A DNA stretch of 64,000 nucleotides from Enoplolaimus lenunculus (lineage: Eukaryota; Nematoda; Enoplea; Enoplida; Thoracostomopsidae): NCBI GenBank assembly GCA_030248215.1, contig JASANG010000413.1:1-64000 (forward strand), written 5' to 3'. The notes under the pieces were generated by a model. It was not told the origin of the DNA and searched no databases. It was given only the letters and a program-made list of their open reading frames with translations. Shown in pieces: positions 1 to 12,490 of the stretch. The position numbers and the translations under genes were made by a program. Numbering within the stretch: position 1 is the stretch's first letter; each line of letters starts with the position of its first letter.

Positions 1-1299
1 TATAAATTTCAGTTATACCTACATTGTGGCATGATTATTTGTATATATCTGTTTTTGTTCATTTTCAGCATCAAAAAAAAGCAGCGTGTGACGGGAAAAC
101 AGGTGCATTATATGTTTTTCACTTGAAAAATTGACAATTGGGATAGGTATATTTCTAACTTTAAAATTTCTGAAAATTGTTTGAGCCACTGTCTTCGGCA
201 AATATATATTTTTTTGTTTTTCTTTTACGGCTCCGGTTCCGGTTTCGGTATTTTCAACGTTTTACGATTCCAGTTCCCTTTATTTCATAATTCCGGTTGC
301 ACCCTGTATAAAAAAATGTAACATTGTGTGTTTAAATACGCAGGTTTCTTTTTTTAAAAATATGATTATTTCAGAAAAGTCGCAAAAACTAAAGTTTTAA
401 AGTTTTTTATCAACAAATATACTAAAAACCACCATAAAAAAGCAAACTTAAAATTCAGTCACGTGCCTATTCGTTGTGTATACAGCTACAAAATCGCCCA
501 TAAATGATATCAGGGGCGAAACATTTTTTGCGGGACTGCAATAGAATTTTACACTTTGGCTAAAGGAGGATAGGCTTTTTAGGTGCAGGCTTCTAGGAAG
601 TTCATTAAAGCGGCTCAGGAAATAATGGTTTTTTATATTGTTACAGCCATGTTCTATTCATTGGCCCCTATGCAGAACAAAATCATTGTTTTGATTTGGA
701 ATATTTAAATACCGTTGGAACGATTTCACATTTTCTGGCTGATTTTTACAGTGGATGAGATTTTAAAGAATAAAAAGTTATAAAATCCAAGAGGGACAAC
801 GACCCCACACAATAAAAGTCTCTTGGCTGTTTGTGCAAAGCCTTAAGCGTAAAGCCAAACCTATGTCTAAGCGTATATAAAAGCCAAGCAAAATGTAGCC
901 TACAACTTGTTAGAAGTTCGTTAAGCTACACAGCTTAATAGTTTCTATTCTAGTCCCTCAGAAAAGCCTTTCGCTTCTTTATAAATATTTTTTAGGTACA
1001 CGGGCCGGCAAAGGTATTAAAGGTTAGGTATTTAAAGTCATTAAACAAGACCCTACAATGAAAGTTGACAGGAGTCGGTTTGTATATATTTGTCTGACAA
1101 GTTTTAAATATTAATGTTTTATGTTTTTAAAGAAATTGATGTTTTTAGGCACATGCTCAAATGTTGCGACCCGTAAACGAAAGAAACCTAAAGATATAGA
1201 AGCAGAAGGGTCGAAAAAAAGCTGTAAATAAAAAGTGTGTTTTTTGTTTCTCGTTTTTTTTCTTCGCATAGGTAGGTACCAATACCTAGGTATATAAAT
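1..1299. other. Repeat-derived stretch without genes
   Basis: Holds a GGTTCCGGTTTCGG fragment of the GGTGCAACCGGAAT element family at about 225-307, and a decayed TTAGGC-like element near 790-990. I see no coding exon. Confidence 0.5.
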
Positions 1300-1770
1300 T
1301 TTTGTTTTGAGAATCAGAGTTGCGGACCCAGAACGTTTTGGGATTTTCAAATTCGCCTGCAATTTTTGTCACCTTCAGTCCAGTATTTGGTTTTTAATAG
1401 AAAATATTTCAACTTTAATATATTTCGCTTAAAAGCCTAGAATAGTCAAAGTTTAGGTGTACCTACCTTTGCTCTTTAGTTTTTTATTTTACGTTTTATT
1501 CTTTTTAATATTTTGTTCTTTTATAGCCCATGTATAGATTTTTTGGCCCATGTATTTTTGCTGAGGCTTTTAGGCTTAAAGGCTTAGGCTTAATAGGAAA
1601 AGGCTCACGTTTCTACGCTAGGTTTTAGGAGTAAGCTTAGGTTTCTTCTTTGAATATGCGTGTTCTATTGTTCCGGCCCGGTTCTATACATGGGTCAATT
1701 TGTTTTTAACTGTGTTTTAATATTTTTTACGAAAACGTAAATACCTCATTTAATTTATCGGTTGAGATAG
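1300..1770. repeat. Duplicated segment, copy A
   Basis: From GTTTTGAGAATCAGAG to ATCGGTTGAGATA this stretch is near-identical to 2068-2586, apart from small insertions. Both contain a TTAGGC-like element bounded by GGCCCATGTAT and ACATGGGTCA (here about 1543-1697). The spacing of about 770 bp suggests tandem duplication followed by divergence. Confidence 0.8.
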
Positions 1771-2067
1771 AATGAGCGTATTCCTATTAAAAAGTCTTGC
1801 CTAGGAACCGAACAATAGTCTAAAGCTTTAATCTTTTCTAGTATCAGAGAAAAACGTTCCGCACATATCTTTGTGGGCCCTTAAAATTATATATCATTCG
1901 AATGGTGTTAATTTTTATTTCACAATGAGTTTTATTGTCGAATATATATTTTGGCACTTATATACACACAAAGGAAATTGTGTTAAAATTTCAAGACTCC
2001 TCTATTCTTAAATTTTCAAGAGATAAAATGTCTTTTATTTCAGACATTATATAGCATTTAGCTCAGA

Positions 2068-2586
2068 TTTTGTTTTGAGAATCAGAGTTTTGGACCCAGA
2101 ACGTTTTGGGATTTTCAAATTCGCCTGCAATTTTGGACACCTTCAGTCCAGTTTTTGGTTTTAATGGAAAATATTTCAACTTTAATACTTTCGCTTAAAA
2201 AACCTAGAATATTCAAAACATGTCGACGCTGAAAAACCTATATATACCTTTAAGGTTTAAAGGTTTAGGTGTACCTACCTTTGCTGTTTTTAGTTTTTAT
2301 TTCATAAAGGTTTATTGTTCTTTTAATATTTTGTTCTTTTAGCCCATGTATAGATTTTTTGGCCCATGTATTTTTGCTGAGGCTTTTAGGCTTAAAGGCT
2401 TAGGCTTAGGAATAGGCTCGCTTTTCTACGCTAGATTTTAGGAGTAGGCTTATAGGCTTCTCCTTTGAATATACGGGTTCTATTGTTCCGGCCCTGTTCT
2501 ATACATGGGTCAATTTGTTTTTAACTGTGTTTTAATATTTTTACGAAAACGTAAAATACCTCATTGGATTCTATCGGTTGAGATAT
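2068..2586. repeat. Duplicated segment, copy B
   Basis: Second copy of the 1300-1770 segment, with ~50 bp extra around 2215-2265. It includes a TTAGGC-like element at about 2359-2509. Confidence 0.8.
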
Positions 2587-2753
2587 TCGCGGGTGTGGTC
2601 CATATACTTTTTATAGGCCGTACCATTTTGGTTGGGAAAAGAGTATATATAGGTATTTAAACTTTATATATAATATTTTCTTGCATGCAGTTTGTTGCCA
2701 ATTTTAATAATCCGCTGAATTTTAAAACAAAGGCAACGTGGTATATATAGGTA

Positions 2754-4570
2754 CAGTTTTTTTAAAACAGCGGCGATTTTAGGTAGCACCGGTAAACATT
2801 GTCCTATGGTAAACATTGTCCGATAAATGTTGGACCAATTTATATAGAAAACAAAGATCCGGTGGCCAATGTATTAAAGAACAGGGGCGGGACAGTATTA
2901 TAAGCTTTATTCCTAAAGCCTAGCCTAAACTAAAAGCGTAAAAGTTGATATATATTCCTAAGCCTAATAAAAGCCTATAAAGCCTAAGCCATGCAAAAAA
3001 AATAATAAAAGCTTAAGCTTTTCTTATATTTCTGTCCCGTAGAAAAACGTTCCGCCCCTAAATCTTTTATACATGGGCCATTTTACATTTGGACGCAATA
3101 TATTTGTAAAATACGCTGAGTGGGTCCTGTGCATGGGCCCTGAGTGTCCATTGTTGCGTCCATTGTTAAAACACAACGCATTTTAATAAACTTTTTGTCA
3201 CAGTTGTCCCATCCCACTATATACAGTTTTTTAAAACAGCGGCGATTTTGTAGCACCGGTAAACATTGTCCTATAAATATTGGACCAATTTATATAGAAA
3301 ACAAAGATCCGGTGGCCAATGTATTAAAGAACAGGGGCGGGACAGTATTATAAGCTTTATTCCTAACGCCTAGCCTAAACTAAAGCGTAAAAGTTGATAT
3401 ATATTCCTAAGCCTAATAAAAGCCTATAAAACCTAAGCCATGCAAAAAAATTAATAAAAGCTTAAGCTTTTCTTATATTTCTGTCCCGTAGAAAAACGTT
3501 CCGCCCCTATTAATCTTTTATACATGGGCCATTTTACATTTGGACGCAATATATTTGTAAAATACGCTGAGTGGGTCCTGTGCATGGGCCCTGAGTGTCC
3601 ATTGTTGCGCCCATTGTTAAAACACAACGCATTTTAATAAACTTTTTGTCACAGTTGTTCCATCCCACTATATGCAGTTTTTTAAAACAGCGGCGATTTT
3701 GTAGCACCGGTAAACATTGTCCTATAAATATTGGACCAATTTATATAGAAAACAAAGATCCGGTGGCCAATGTATTAAAGAACAGGGGCGGGACAGTATT
3801 ATAAGCTTTATTCCTAAAGCCTAGCCTTAAAGCGTAAAAGTTGATATATATTCCTAAGCCTAATAAAAGCCTATAAAGCCTAAGCCATGCAAAAAAAATT
3901 AATAAAAGCTTAAGCTTTTCTTATATTTCTGTCCCGTAGAAAAACGTTCCGCCCCTAAATCTTTTATACATGGGCCATTTTACATTTGGACGCAATATAT
4001 TTGTAAAATACGCTGAGTGGGTCCTGTGCATGGGCCCTGAGTGTCCATTGTTGCGCCCATTGTTAAAACACAACGCATTTTAATAAACTTTTTGTCACAG
4101 TTGTCCCATCCCACTATATACAGTTTTTTAAAACAGCGGCGATTTTGTAGCACCGGTAAATAAATATTGGACCAATTTTATAGAAAACAAAGATCCGGTG
4201 GCCAATGTATTAAAGAACAGGGGCGGGACAGTATTATAAGCTTTATTCCTAAAGCCTAGCCTAAACTAAAAGCGTAAAAGTTGATATATATTCCTAAGCC
4301 TAATAAAAGCCTATAAAGCCTAAAGCCATGCAAAAAAATTAATAAAAGCTTAAGCTTTTCTTATATTTCTGTCCCGTAGAAAAACGTTCCGCCCCTAAAT
4401 CTTTATATGCATGGGCCATTTGACATTTGGACGCTATATATTTGTAAAATACGCTGAGTGGGTCCTGTGTATGGGCCCTGAGTGTCCATTGTTGCGCCCA
4501 TTGTTAAAACACAACGCATTTTAATAAACTTTTTGTCACAGGTTTCCCCATACCACAGGCAAGGTGTGAC
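2754..4570. repeat. ~450-bp tandem array, four units
   Basis: Units begin with CAGTTTTTTAAAACAGCGG-like sequence at 2754, 3224, 3675 and 4121, giving periods of 470, 451 and 446 bp. Each holds a run of AAGCCTAAGCC-type sequence, a GTAGAAAAACGTTCCGCCCC block and a CATGGGCC end, so each unit embeds a TTAGGC-like element. The high similarity suggests recent expansion. Short frames of 69 codons recur at the same place in units only because the DNA is repeated. Confidence 0.9.
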
Positions 4571-5110
4571 ACCAAACGTCTGGACCGGTCGTGAATCCAC
4601 AGCGCCACTATGTCTGTAGTTGAACAGCTTTAAAATTTGGGTGGAGTGTTGTCTGGAAATTGAAATGTTTAAGCCTATAGTGGCGGTTCTTTTATATATT
4701 ATTAATAAAAACCAATCAAAAATATTTTAGTCTGTTTAAAAGACTCTAATTCTAGTCCCACAGAAAACCGATCCTTCCCTGATCTAGTACATGGCACGAG
4801 GATGCCAACTCCTGGAAAAAAACCAATGTGTGAAGTTTTTGATATTGGTGAAGTTCTTTTTATATGTTGCCCAAGTTTTTGGCCGCATAATAAATATTAA
4901 TATATACAAAAAAATATAAACACAGGTTTTCCAGCAAGAGTCTTTACCAATATTTAGGGGAGTATATAGTAGATTTTTTAAGCATATATTTCCTAAACCT
5001 AAGCCTAAGCCTATAAGCGTAGAAAAGAATGAGCACATTCCAAAGCCTAAGCCTAAGCCTAAGTAAAAAAAGTAACATACTCTTTTATAGACCCACCAGA
5101 ATCCTGGAAA
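4571..5110. repeat. Decayed TTAGGC-like elements
   Basis: Contains CCCACAGAAAACCGATCC (end of the TTAGGC-like element) at 4757, then GCCTAAGCC runs at 4990-5065 with up to three perfect hexamers in a row. The remainder is diverged. Confidence 0.6.
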
Positions 5111-7179
5111 AAACAGATTGCAGACTACCTACAGCTTTTTAAAACTGCTACTACCTACAATTTTTTCTTGGCTTATAAAAAGGAAACATACTACAGTTGT
5201 GCGGACCAGCACCTTTTGGTGAAAAGTGTTTCTTTTGATGGACGTATAGGTTGAAATATACGGTATGTTGAAATCAATAAGATTTTTTGCGCATGGCCCA
5301 CTTGGTCTTGCTCAACGTTTCCAGCCCCCTCTAGCAAGATTCCAACAAACACTGTGTGTGGCTCATAAAAACTGACCAGCTGGCACTTTTTTTAATATTT
5401 TAAAAAATTCTAAAAATATAAAAAATAAAATATGAAAAAAGCACTGGAATGCATAGTTTTTCATTTATAAACAGCAAACAGCAACATGTTGTTGGGCTTA
5501 CAGCAGTTGTCGTTGGGTTCAAAAATAGTGTAATAAATTTACAGCTAGCGACAGTGGCTTGCACCCAATTTTTACCTAACGACAGTTTCTTAAACTTTAG
5601 TATTCACTAAAGACAGCTTCTTGACTGACTTGTTTTACGAACAACGATTGCTCAAATCTAAATTTTAACTAAGGACAGGTGCTTGCAATCTGGTTTTGGG
5701 AGCGGTTGACGTGTCCTACATAAGTAGGTTGAGTAAAGAACGCAGTCTTTGTCTGCGGAAATAAAGTAGGTGTCTTCCAATACGATATTAAAATACACAA
5801 CATACGGGTGCTAAAATTAATTTTGCGCAATCAACATCAACTACTATTTTTGGTTAAAAAGCTGATAACGGTCACTATAGGTTTCGAAATTTCAATGGCA
5901 ACGGTTACTAAAACTGGGAAACATGCCATTTACGACTAGTAATTTTAAATTTTTCAGAAGGTGTGGTTTGAATTTTTAAATTTAAAAATATATAAAATTT
6001 AACCAGCGCTACTTGCTGATTTTGAAATAGTAAAAGTCGTCGTCTATACCTCGTGCATTTCTCCACACCGCGTACACGAGTTAAAGTAAACGACGCATAA
6101 AAATCTGATTTCAAGCTTAAATCTTGACCTGAACGAGCCTAAAGCCCAGCCTAGTGATCTATCTCTATTGCAATTTGGGTTAAGACTGCCAATTACCACG
6201 AACAAGATATTGATAAATGATTTAATATTTAATTTGCAACATCCGATGTGCATTCGTGTTAAAACGCTAATATTTTACTGTTTAGCCTATCACTCACACC
6301 AACAACTGTTATATATGTAAACTTTGTTTCATTTTATCTCACGTTGAAGTATTGCAACAAACAACTACGAGGCGGAGCGACTTCAAAGAAAGGTGTCTAA
6401 AACGAATTAATAGACAAAAGCTGTCAATCTAAGGACAGTATCGTATTTTCTATTGTCAAAAAACAGAACAGGAAGGTATATATTATGCAGTAAACTCTCC
6501 CCTGGTGAGCAACTATAAAGAAAGACAAATCAACCGAACATTACACAAGTGTGCACAATGTTTAAGCGGATGTTAATAAAAGTTTTTAGAAATTTCGGCA
6601 TCCGCACAATGTCAACTATCACACGCGTGCAACAGCCGATGCAACGAAAATAAACCATCTCTCGCACAGCGGTTGATGATGTGAGAGCATTAAGGACGTG
6701 TAACTTTTCGCACGCAGCATGAGTTTCGGTTATGCTCGTATATAATTGAACGTGGTCGAGCAGTTGTGATAAAATTAATGCACAATTTGGACTGCGCCCG
6801 ATTTAAATGTACGCGACAAGAAGATGATTTAGTGTGGCGGCAACGCTAAAGCGTTGCTTTTTCAATTTTTGCATGTAGCAATAATCACTTTATATTGACT
6901 GCTTGGAACTTTATATATGTCGTAGGCCAATCTGCTATTCTGACCAGGAGTCTTTAAAATTGTAACTGCCGTATTAATTTCTGAAAAAAGAAGCGTAAAA
7001 CAAATTTTGGGTCTTTCTGTTATTCTCCCTAGCCCGCGGTTGCCAAAAATGGATCCATTTTGAAAATTTTTGCATATTTTTGATCTCATGACATCCCTGA
7101 TCCTTCCACACCTAAATTTGAATTTTTGAAAAATTCGACTCTAAGGTTCCGAAATCTCACCGTTGGGACTCGAAAAAGA
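5111..7179. other. AT-rich intergenic stretch
   Basis: Nothing gene-like is convincing. About 5545-5690 has four diverged copies of a motif like CTAACGACAGTTTCTTG. A fragment of the GGCCAATCTGCTATT repeat lies at 6920-6945 and a perfect 16-bp palindrome (CAACGCTAAAGCGTTG) at 6843-6858. Confidence 0.4.
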
Positions 7180-7347
7180 CGATTGGCTAACAAATTTATT
7201 ATGGTCAAAACTGATTTGGCGCCGACCCAAATCGTTGGCAGCGCGTCAAATCAGTTATTTGAATATAACTCGTTAACTAATCGACTGATTGCAAAAGATT
7301 TAACGCCATTGGACTCAGCTCCGCTCGATCGATCGAGTGGTATATAA
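7180..7347. repeat. Fragment of the CATTCGACGCAGC inverted-repeat family
   Basis: Shares ATCGTTGGCAGCG and CAGTTATTTGAATATAACTCG blocks with 45556-45768 and 17421-17700. No coding frame of note. Confidence 0.5.
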
Positions 7348-7687
7348 TTTGTTACACTGACAAAAAAGTTTTTTTGAATCCCTAGCGGAGACCTTAATAA
7401 TACATTTTTTGCAACACCTCCGGCTGGCTCCAGTTCCGGCTTAATTCGTTGACATCCACGGTTCAGCTCCTGTTTTTTATATCCGTGGCACCCATCCGAG
7501 ATATTGATTTCCTAAGGTTACGGTTTAAAATAAGGCAAACGCTTAAACTTTATTATAAGCAATATTTTCCTAACCCAAGCCTAAACATGAATGTGTTGAG
7601 AAGTGTACAAGAGTCCTATTTTCGCACATGCTGTTTTCATTCATATTTATTGAGCCATTGCCGTATATGACGCATTTAAAGTGTCTG

Positions 7688-8034
7688 CTGTATTGACCCG
7701 AAAAAGAGGGGGGACTGATATTTATTTGGCCTTTCCAGAGGGTACCCCCCTTGTTATTCGGTTACGGACTGTTATTTATTTTTAACCCACGCTCCGCCGC
7801 ACTTCGTTACTGATATATATCCGGTACTGCAATTATCCGTTGAATTAAACGTTTATTTGTCTTGTGTCAATAGCTTGAGCGATAATGCAAGGTTATACTT
7901 AGGAATGTACTTTCAACATTTATCGACTCTAATTAGGGTTTAGGGACTCTATCCGCTTACGGACTTATTCGGGATACGGAGTCCTATTGATTCGGACCCA
8001 AAATGGGGACCCCCTCTTATTCGGGTCAATACAG
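7688..8034 (-). mobile_element. TA-flanked MITE with CTGTAGTGACCC ends, reverse copy
   Basis: Ends CTGTATTGACCCGAA and TTCGGGTCAATACAG are inverted; TA follows the right end. The interior matches 20047-20455 and 29250-29689 in the opposite orientation (AAACGTTTATTTGTC, TTAGGGTTTAGGGACTC). TA flanks fit a Tc1/mariner-like superfamily element, but no transposase is present. Confidence 0.75.
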
Positions 8035-8510
8035 TACTACTTTTAATATTTTCAAACTTTGTCCAAGCTGACTATGTGGCAGTTTCTGTGGTTTGTCGAT
8101 TCGTGGGAACTTTTTTATCCCGGCAACTAAAAATAAATTTAAAATGTTATCAATTGATTTCAACAAAACGGTATATAAAATTCTGGCGCAATTGTTTTTA
8201 CGAAACATGTTTTAACACCATTTCGATTCATTGCAAAAAAACTGTTGCAAAATGATGTCGTAAAAGTTTACATTTTGTCGCTGCACTCTTGTCTTGTCAG
8301 CCTGTCAACATTGACATTTACATTCACACCTAAAACAGAGAAATTTACAACAAATTTATGCGATACAAACATTTAGAGCAGTTTTGGCGCAAAATATTTG
8401 CGCAAGTTTAGTTGCACAACACAACGAAATGTAGTAGTGACTTGAAAATGACGTTTCTAGCTCCTACATTTCAATATTTGGTTCTATTTGCGATGATACT
8501 GTAAGCAGTT

Positions 8511-8696
8511 TGGGCCAATATTACATAGAATACGGTCGTAACAGTAGCAAAAGCATATCTCTAAGCTTAAGCCTAAGCGTAAAAATGAGCTTACCTTTGT
8601 AGCCTATTAAGCTTAAACAAAAAATGTGTCTAAGTCTTAAGCTTAATCTATTGCAATCCCGCAGAAAAACGTTCCGCCCCTGATCTTTATATGGCA
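8511..8696. mobile_element. TTAGGC-bearing MITE
   Basis: Left end TGGGCCAATATTACATAGAA and right end CCGCCCCTGATCTTTATATG are related inverted repeats of the family seen best at 41338-41497 and 24650-24787. The interior has AAGCTTAAGCCTAAGCGTAA and several GTCTAAG variants. Confidence 0.65.
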
Positions 8697-8996
8697 CTTA
8701 GTTTGAAGCAGAAATACAATTCTGGACTGTTATCTGGCACGCGATAATCTGCTTTTTGGGGTTGAGTTTGGCAAAAGATCCGCACAGAATTTATAGTTTT
8801 ACCCAGCAGAAATTATATTGGTTTTAGCTATGGCTTACGGTTTTGGCGAAGGCCCGTTTCTACAAGTCTAGAAATGGAGTGACATAATTGGCCGAGTTTT
8901 GGTCCACAACTCCACACCCATGAGCAATGCATAGCAGCGTGCAGTGTCGTACGACAGCGACCAGCACAGTAAAGTATAGAGCAATCTTTAAGCGTA

Positions 8997-9206
8997 CACT
9001 GCAAAAAATGGTGAGTCAAATTGACTCTCTCCGAAATAGGCTGTATGGGACTACACAAACTGAGTCAAATTCGACTCCGTCAGAGTCAAATTCGACTAAC
9101 TGAGTCGCACGTTTGACTCTGGTGGAGTCGAATTTTGACTCACTTTTTGTAGTCCCGTAGAGCCTATTCCGGAGAGAGTCAATTTGACTCACCATTTTTT
9201 GCAGTG
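8997..9206. mobile_element. Palindromic MITE rich in TGAGTCA sites
   Basis: A 210-bp element with long inverted arms: CACTGCAAAAAATGGTGAGT at the left and its complement at the right, flanked by TA on both sides (8995-8996, 9207-9208). It contains many GAGTC/GACTC motifs, several inside TGAGTCA/TGACTCA. It folds into a long hairpin and encodes nothing. Second full copy at 15219-15441, half copy at 21620-21721. Confidence 0.85.
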
Positions 9207-12200
9207 TATTAAATATGGACGAAGGGTACAACAGTCGCCGTAGTTCACAAAATTAGAAACTTTTTACTGCTGGTTTATCATCCGTCAAATACGATATAGA
9301 ACGCGTATTAAGTCTATTGCTGATGCGTACAATGACAGGTTTTGTAGGTTTTGCATATTTCAAAGCTGTACCGAACTGCGTGCATTTGCACGGTTTTTTG
9401 AAGACTTTAATTGTCTACTCATATCAAGATCGACGATGTTTTGCTGTTGCGACTAACAGTTTCATTTTGCACCGCGCACGTTCTAAGATTTAGCGTTTAA
9501 GGTAAACGTTAGGAGCATCTTATATTTAGAACACTTCTGTGTTCTGATTTCCAACAAAAATAATCAATTTACTGTAAACCAATATTACAACTGTTCAACA
9601 ATTTATTGCGCAAGCACTTATAACAGGCACAAGCGCAGCGACGAATAAGGCTGACCCCACCTCCAAGTTATGCGGTCGAGTTTTATTTGGAAAGGAAAAT
9701 TTTATTTCAGAAATGCATTTGGGTTCTCCCTCGCTTCACTACGAGCTTCGTTCCCTGCTACATACTGACCCCGGCGTATGTGGTCTCTCGTTTTCAGAGC
9801 AGTTTTTGCGCCCCCGGCGTGGCGATAATTGAGCAAATGAGGTTCGACTCGAACCCTTGCGCCTTTCTTTAAAAAAATGCCACAGAATAATCCTTGGAAA
9901 TCGTCGCATTTGAGCAGATGTCGTTCGGGCAATCACCAGAATCCAATCCGGCTTGACCTATTATCCAGGAACCAGGCGAGGTTAATAATTGTTCTGAATA
10001 GCAAATTGACCTACGACATATACAGTGTTACTACAAGCTGAACTCAAACATGATATCATAGAGTCGTCGCCGGGTTTTGAAAAGTGGCCCGGCCGGCAAC
10101 CAACATTTTCAAAAAGGTTTCCAAATGCAAGCGTGTAGCTGTCCACATTTTGTTTGGGGCCCCATCTCTCTGTAGGCCGCTTGTTTAGTTGTTTTTCGAT
10201 GTGCTCACTATTAATGTATTCCAGCCATACCATTGTCGGACCATGCGGAACGCTTACAAAGCGTTGCGTCGCTCGGTTACCTGCTTTAAGCAAGACGGAT
10301 ATTTCGGCGTCAAGACGTCTGGGATAATAAAAAAACTGACTCCTCTGTACGCTTACAAATGTTTATTTGTCATCAAAACGCTGCTTTTTTATATTGTATT
10401 AATACATTTGAAATGCATTTTTACACAACCAAACCAACGCCTGCAACATGTTTAACAACAACGATTACACTTTGCACAACACGCACATTGTCGCCTATGC
10501 GCAACAGCGCAAGTTTTCGCTAGACGGTGCTAGCTAAGGCTTGACTCTGCCAGCGCGCCTGCATTTTTTATACATTTTGCGATAAAAAAATTTATTCAGT
10601 ACACCATCATTTTTCTATACGCGTTGGCGGCAAAGCCAGGATTTTAATTCGTGAGGGTATAACTTCATGTAAGAGTTTTTTTTGCGATCGGCGTGAATTA
10701 TTATGTTAACTGTAACATGCAGCAGTTTATTCAGAAACCTGTACTACAAGTGCATTTTTGTCTTGTACCCAGAAATTTTGACACGGAGCAGGAGAATATC
10801 ACCCCGTATGCTCGCTAAGATCTACGTATCCCTGACGCCTTTTGCATCGAATTCTAGCCTATCCGCTATAAAAATGATTAAACAATATCAAAAATTGAAT
10901 CGTTTGTCCAGTGACGGAAAAGACAAGGGGGGGCACCCCTCAAACTCACGAGCGAAAAACCAGACGTATTTTAAAACTAACAATTTTTGATTCAGCCGGT
11001 TAGAGTGGGGCCCGTTAAGGGTTGGCCCCCCGAATTGAGGGGTATGTGGAGTCGCTGCTCCGGCGCCGTGTTTGTCACGCGGAAGGCGCTAAAATGAGGA
11101 AGACGAGTCTACTAGGCAGGCAACTTGAATACATTATCAGTGTGATGTATTTTTGTACATATGTACGTTTTGTTTACGTTGAATTTTTAAATAGACAAAC
11201 ATTTTTATTCCCTACTTTCTCAGCTCACTCTAATATGGCTTGGACAACTTTTATATCAATTTTGATTATTTTAGATTGCCTAAGAAGTTTGACGCTGGGT
11301 TACGGGCTGGCAGGATTTGTCGAGTTTGCACCATGTTACGTTGAGAGAAGTGAATCACTCGTCATACTTTGTTGTAGTGCAAGTCCCTGTATCAAGGCCC
11401 ACGACTGTGTATTGTTAGTAGGCAGTCAGTTAGATTTACAAACGGAGCAGGAAATATTTTCCTAACTGAATTGTTTTAAAGCTGTATTCTTTCGTTTCTA
11501 GTTGCCGGCCCTGACCTTAACAACCACAATATAAAACGTACCAGAAGTGGGTTGCCGCTGGCTCTACCGCGCGTGGCACACCTCCGTAGAATTGGTTGAA
11601 TGCATCAGTCTTTGATGTTACCGGCAACAACCAACGATTGCTGCGTTTTCTGTGTCAAATTCTTTAGTTTTAGCTTACCGTAAGCTTTCACAACCGGTCT
11701 AATTGTTTTGGTGTACATGAGCTTAAATTGAAAATTGTGCGATGTCTTAATATTTTCTTAGAAATTGTCAACAATTTTAAACTCAAATCGTCGTCATAAT
11801 ACGTAGAACAAGAAACGGGATATTTATTATTTTACATCAAATTTATAACACAAATTCTCTTTAATCAACGAACAGTTGTTTACATCTTTCGTTCGTAAAG
11901 TTTAAGTATCAAAGTTTGTTCAAAGCTCACTCGATTAAAAGGTGCGATAAGTTGAAAATCCGGTTCCTATGATCAAAGTTTTATGCAAAATCTTTGCAGC
12001 TTAGGCGCAACTGTGAAACTTCTCGACAGGAACGATTATGTTCAACGCAAATCGTACGTTTGTTTGAGAAATAAACGGAACATATTTGATATGAGACTTA
12101 GTGAGATTAATCAGTGTTTAGTTTACAGATAAATCTCATCGTTCAGATTTCGTTTTTGTCTGCGTTAACCTTTATAGTATACTATCGCTTTGACTCGCTC

Positions 12201-12340
12201 CGCTTGGGTTCAGTAGATTGCCTGTGGGTATGTATTTCGATTCTTCGCGAACTTGTTAAAACCTCTGACTTGTCAGTCGAACATCTCGTCGATCTGATAA
12301 CTTTTCGCCGTGACATCTCGGCTGCATTACCCATTTAGCT
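9207..12340. other. Intergenic stretch with no supported gene
   Basis: Short frames occur at 9687-9936, 10703-10990 and 11022-11465, but the last starts at TTG and none has a recognisable domain. A GGCCAATCTGCTATT-family end lies at 10003-10025. The base composition is locally richer in GC near 9750-9960 and 10140-10320 without other coding evidence. Confidence 0.35.
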
Positions 12341-12344
12341 TAAG

Positions 12345-12490
12345 CCGGGCGCCAAATTATCGGGTCGACGAGACGTCGTACCTTACTATAGATGGACGAT
12401 GTGTTGTCAGGTCGACGAGTTATTCGGTTAGCCAAATAGGTGCCGTTCGACGAGTTGTCGGGTTTGACGAACTAGCGAGCGGAATCGGAT
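12345..12490. repeat. GTCGACGAGTTGTCGG-type repeat fragment
   Basis: Contains GTCGACGAGACGTCG, GTCGACGAGTTATTCGG and TTCGACGAGTTGTCGGG, resembling the arms of the long inverted repeat at 30771-31611. It is a decayed or partial copy. Confidence 0.45.

Noticed and set aside
3144-3804. Two near-identical 69-codon frames as a conserved gene pair
   Set aside because: They recur because the ~450-bp DNA unit is tandemly repeated, with a GTG start and no domain.
2754-4570. CRISPR array
   Set aside because: Units are ~450 bp and fully repeated with no short repeat-spacer pattern, in a eukaryotic setting.
4985-5065. A true chromosome end (telomere)
   Set aside because: Hexamer runs are short, degenerate and sit inside dispersed elements far from a sequence end.
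11022-11465. A 147-codon frame as a membrane protein gene
   Set aside because: It begins at TTG, has no splice context and no recognisable family; consistent with chance.
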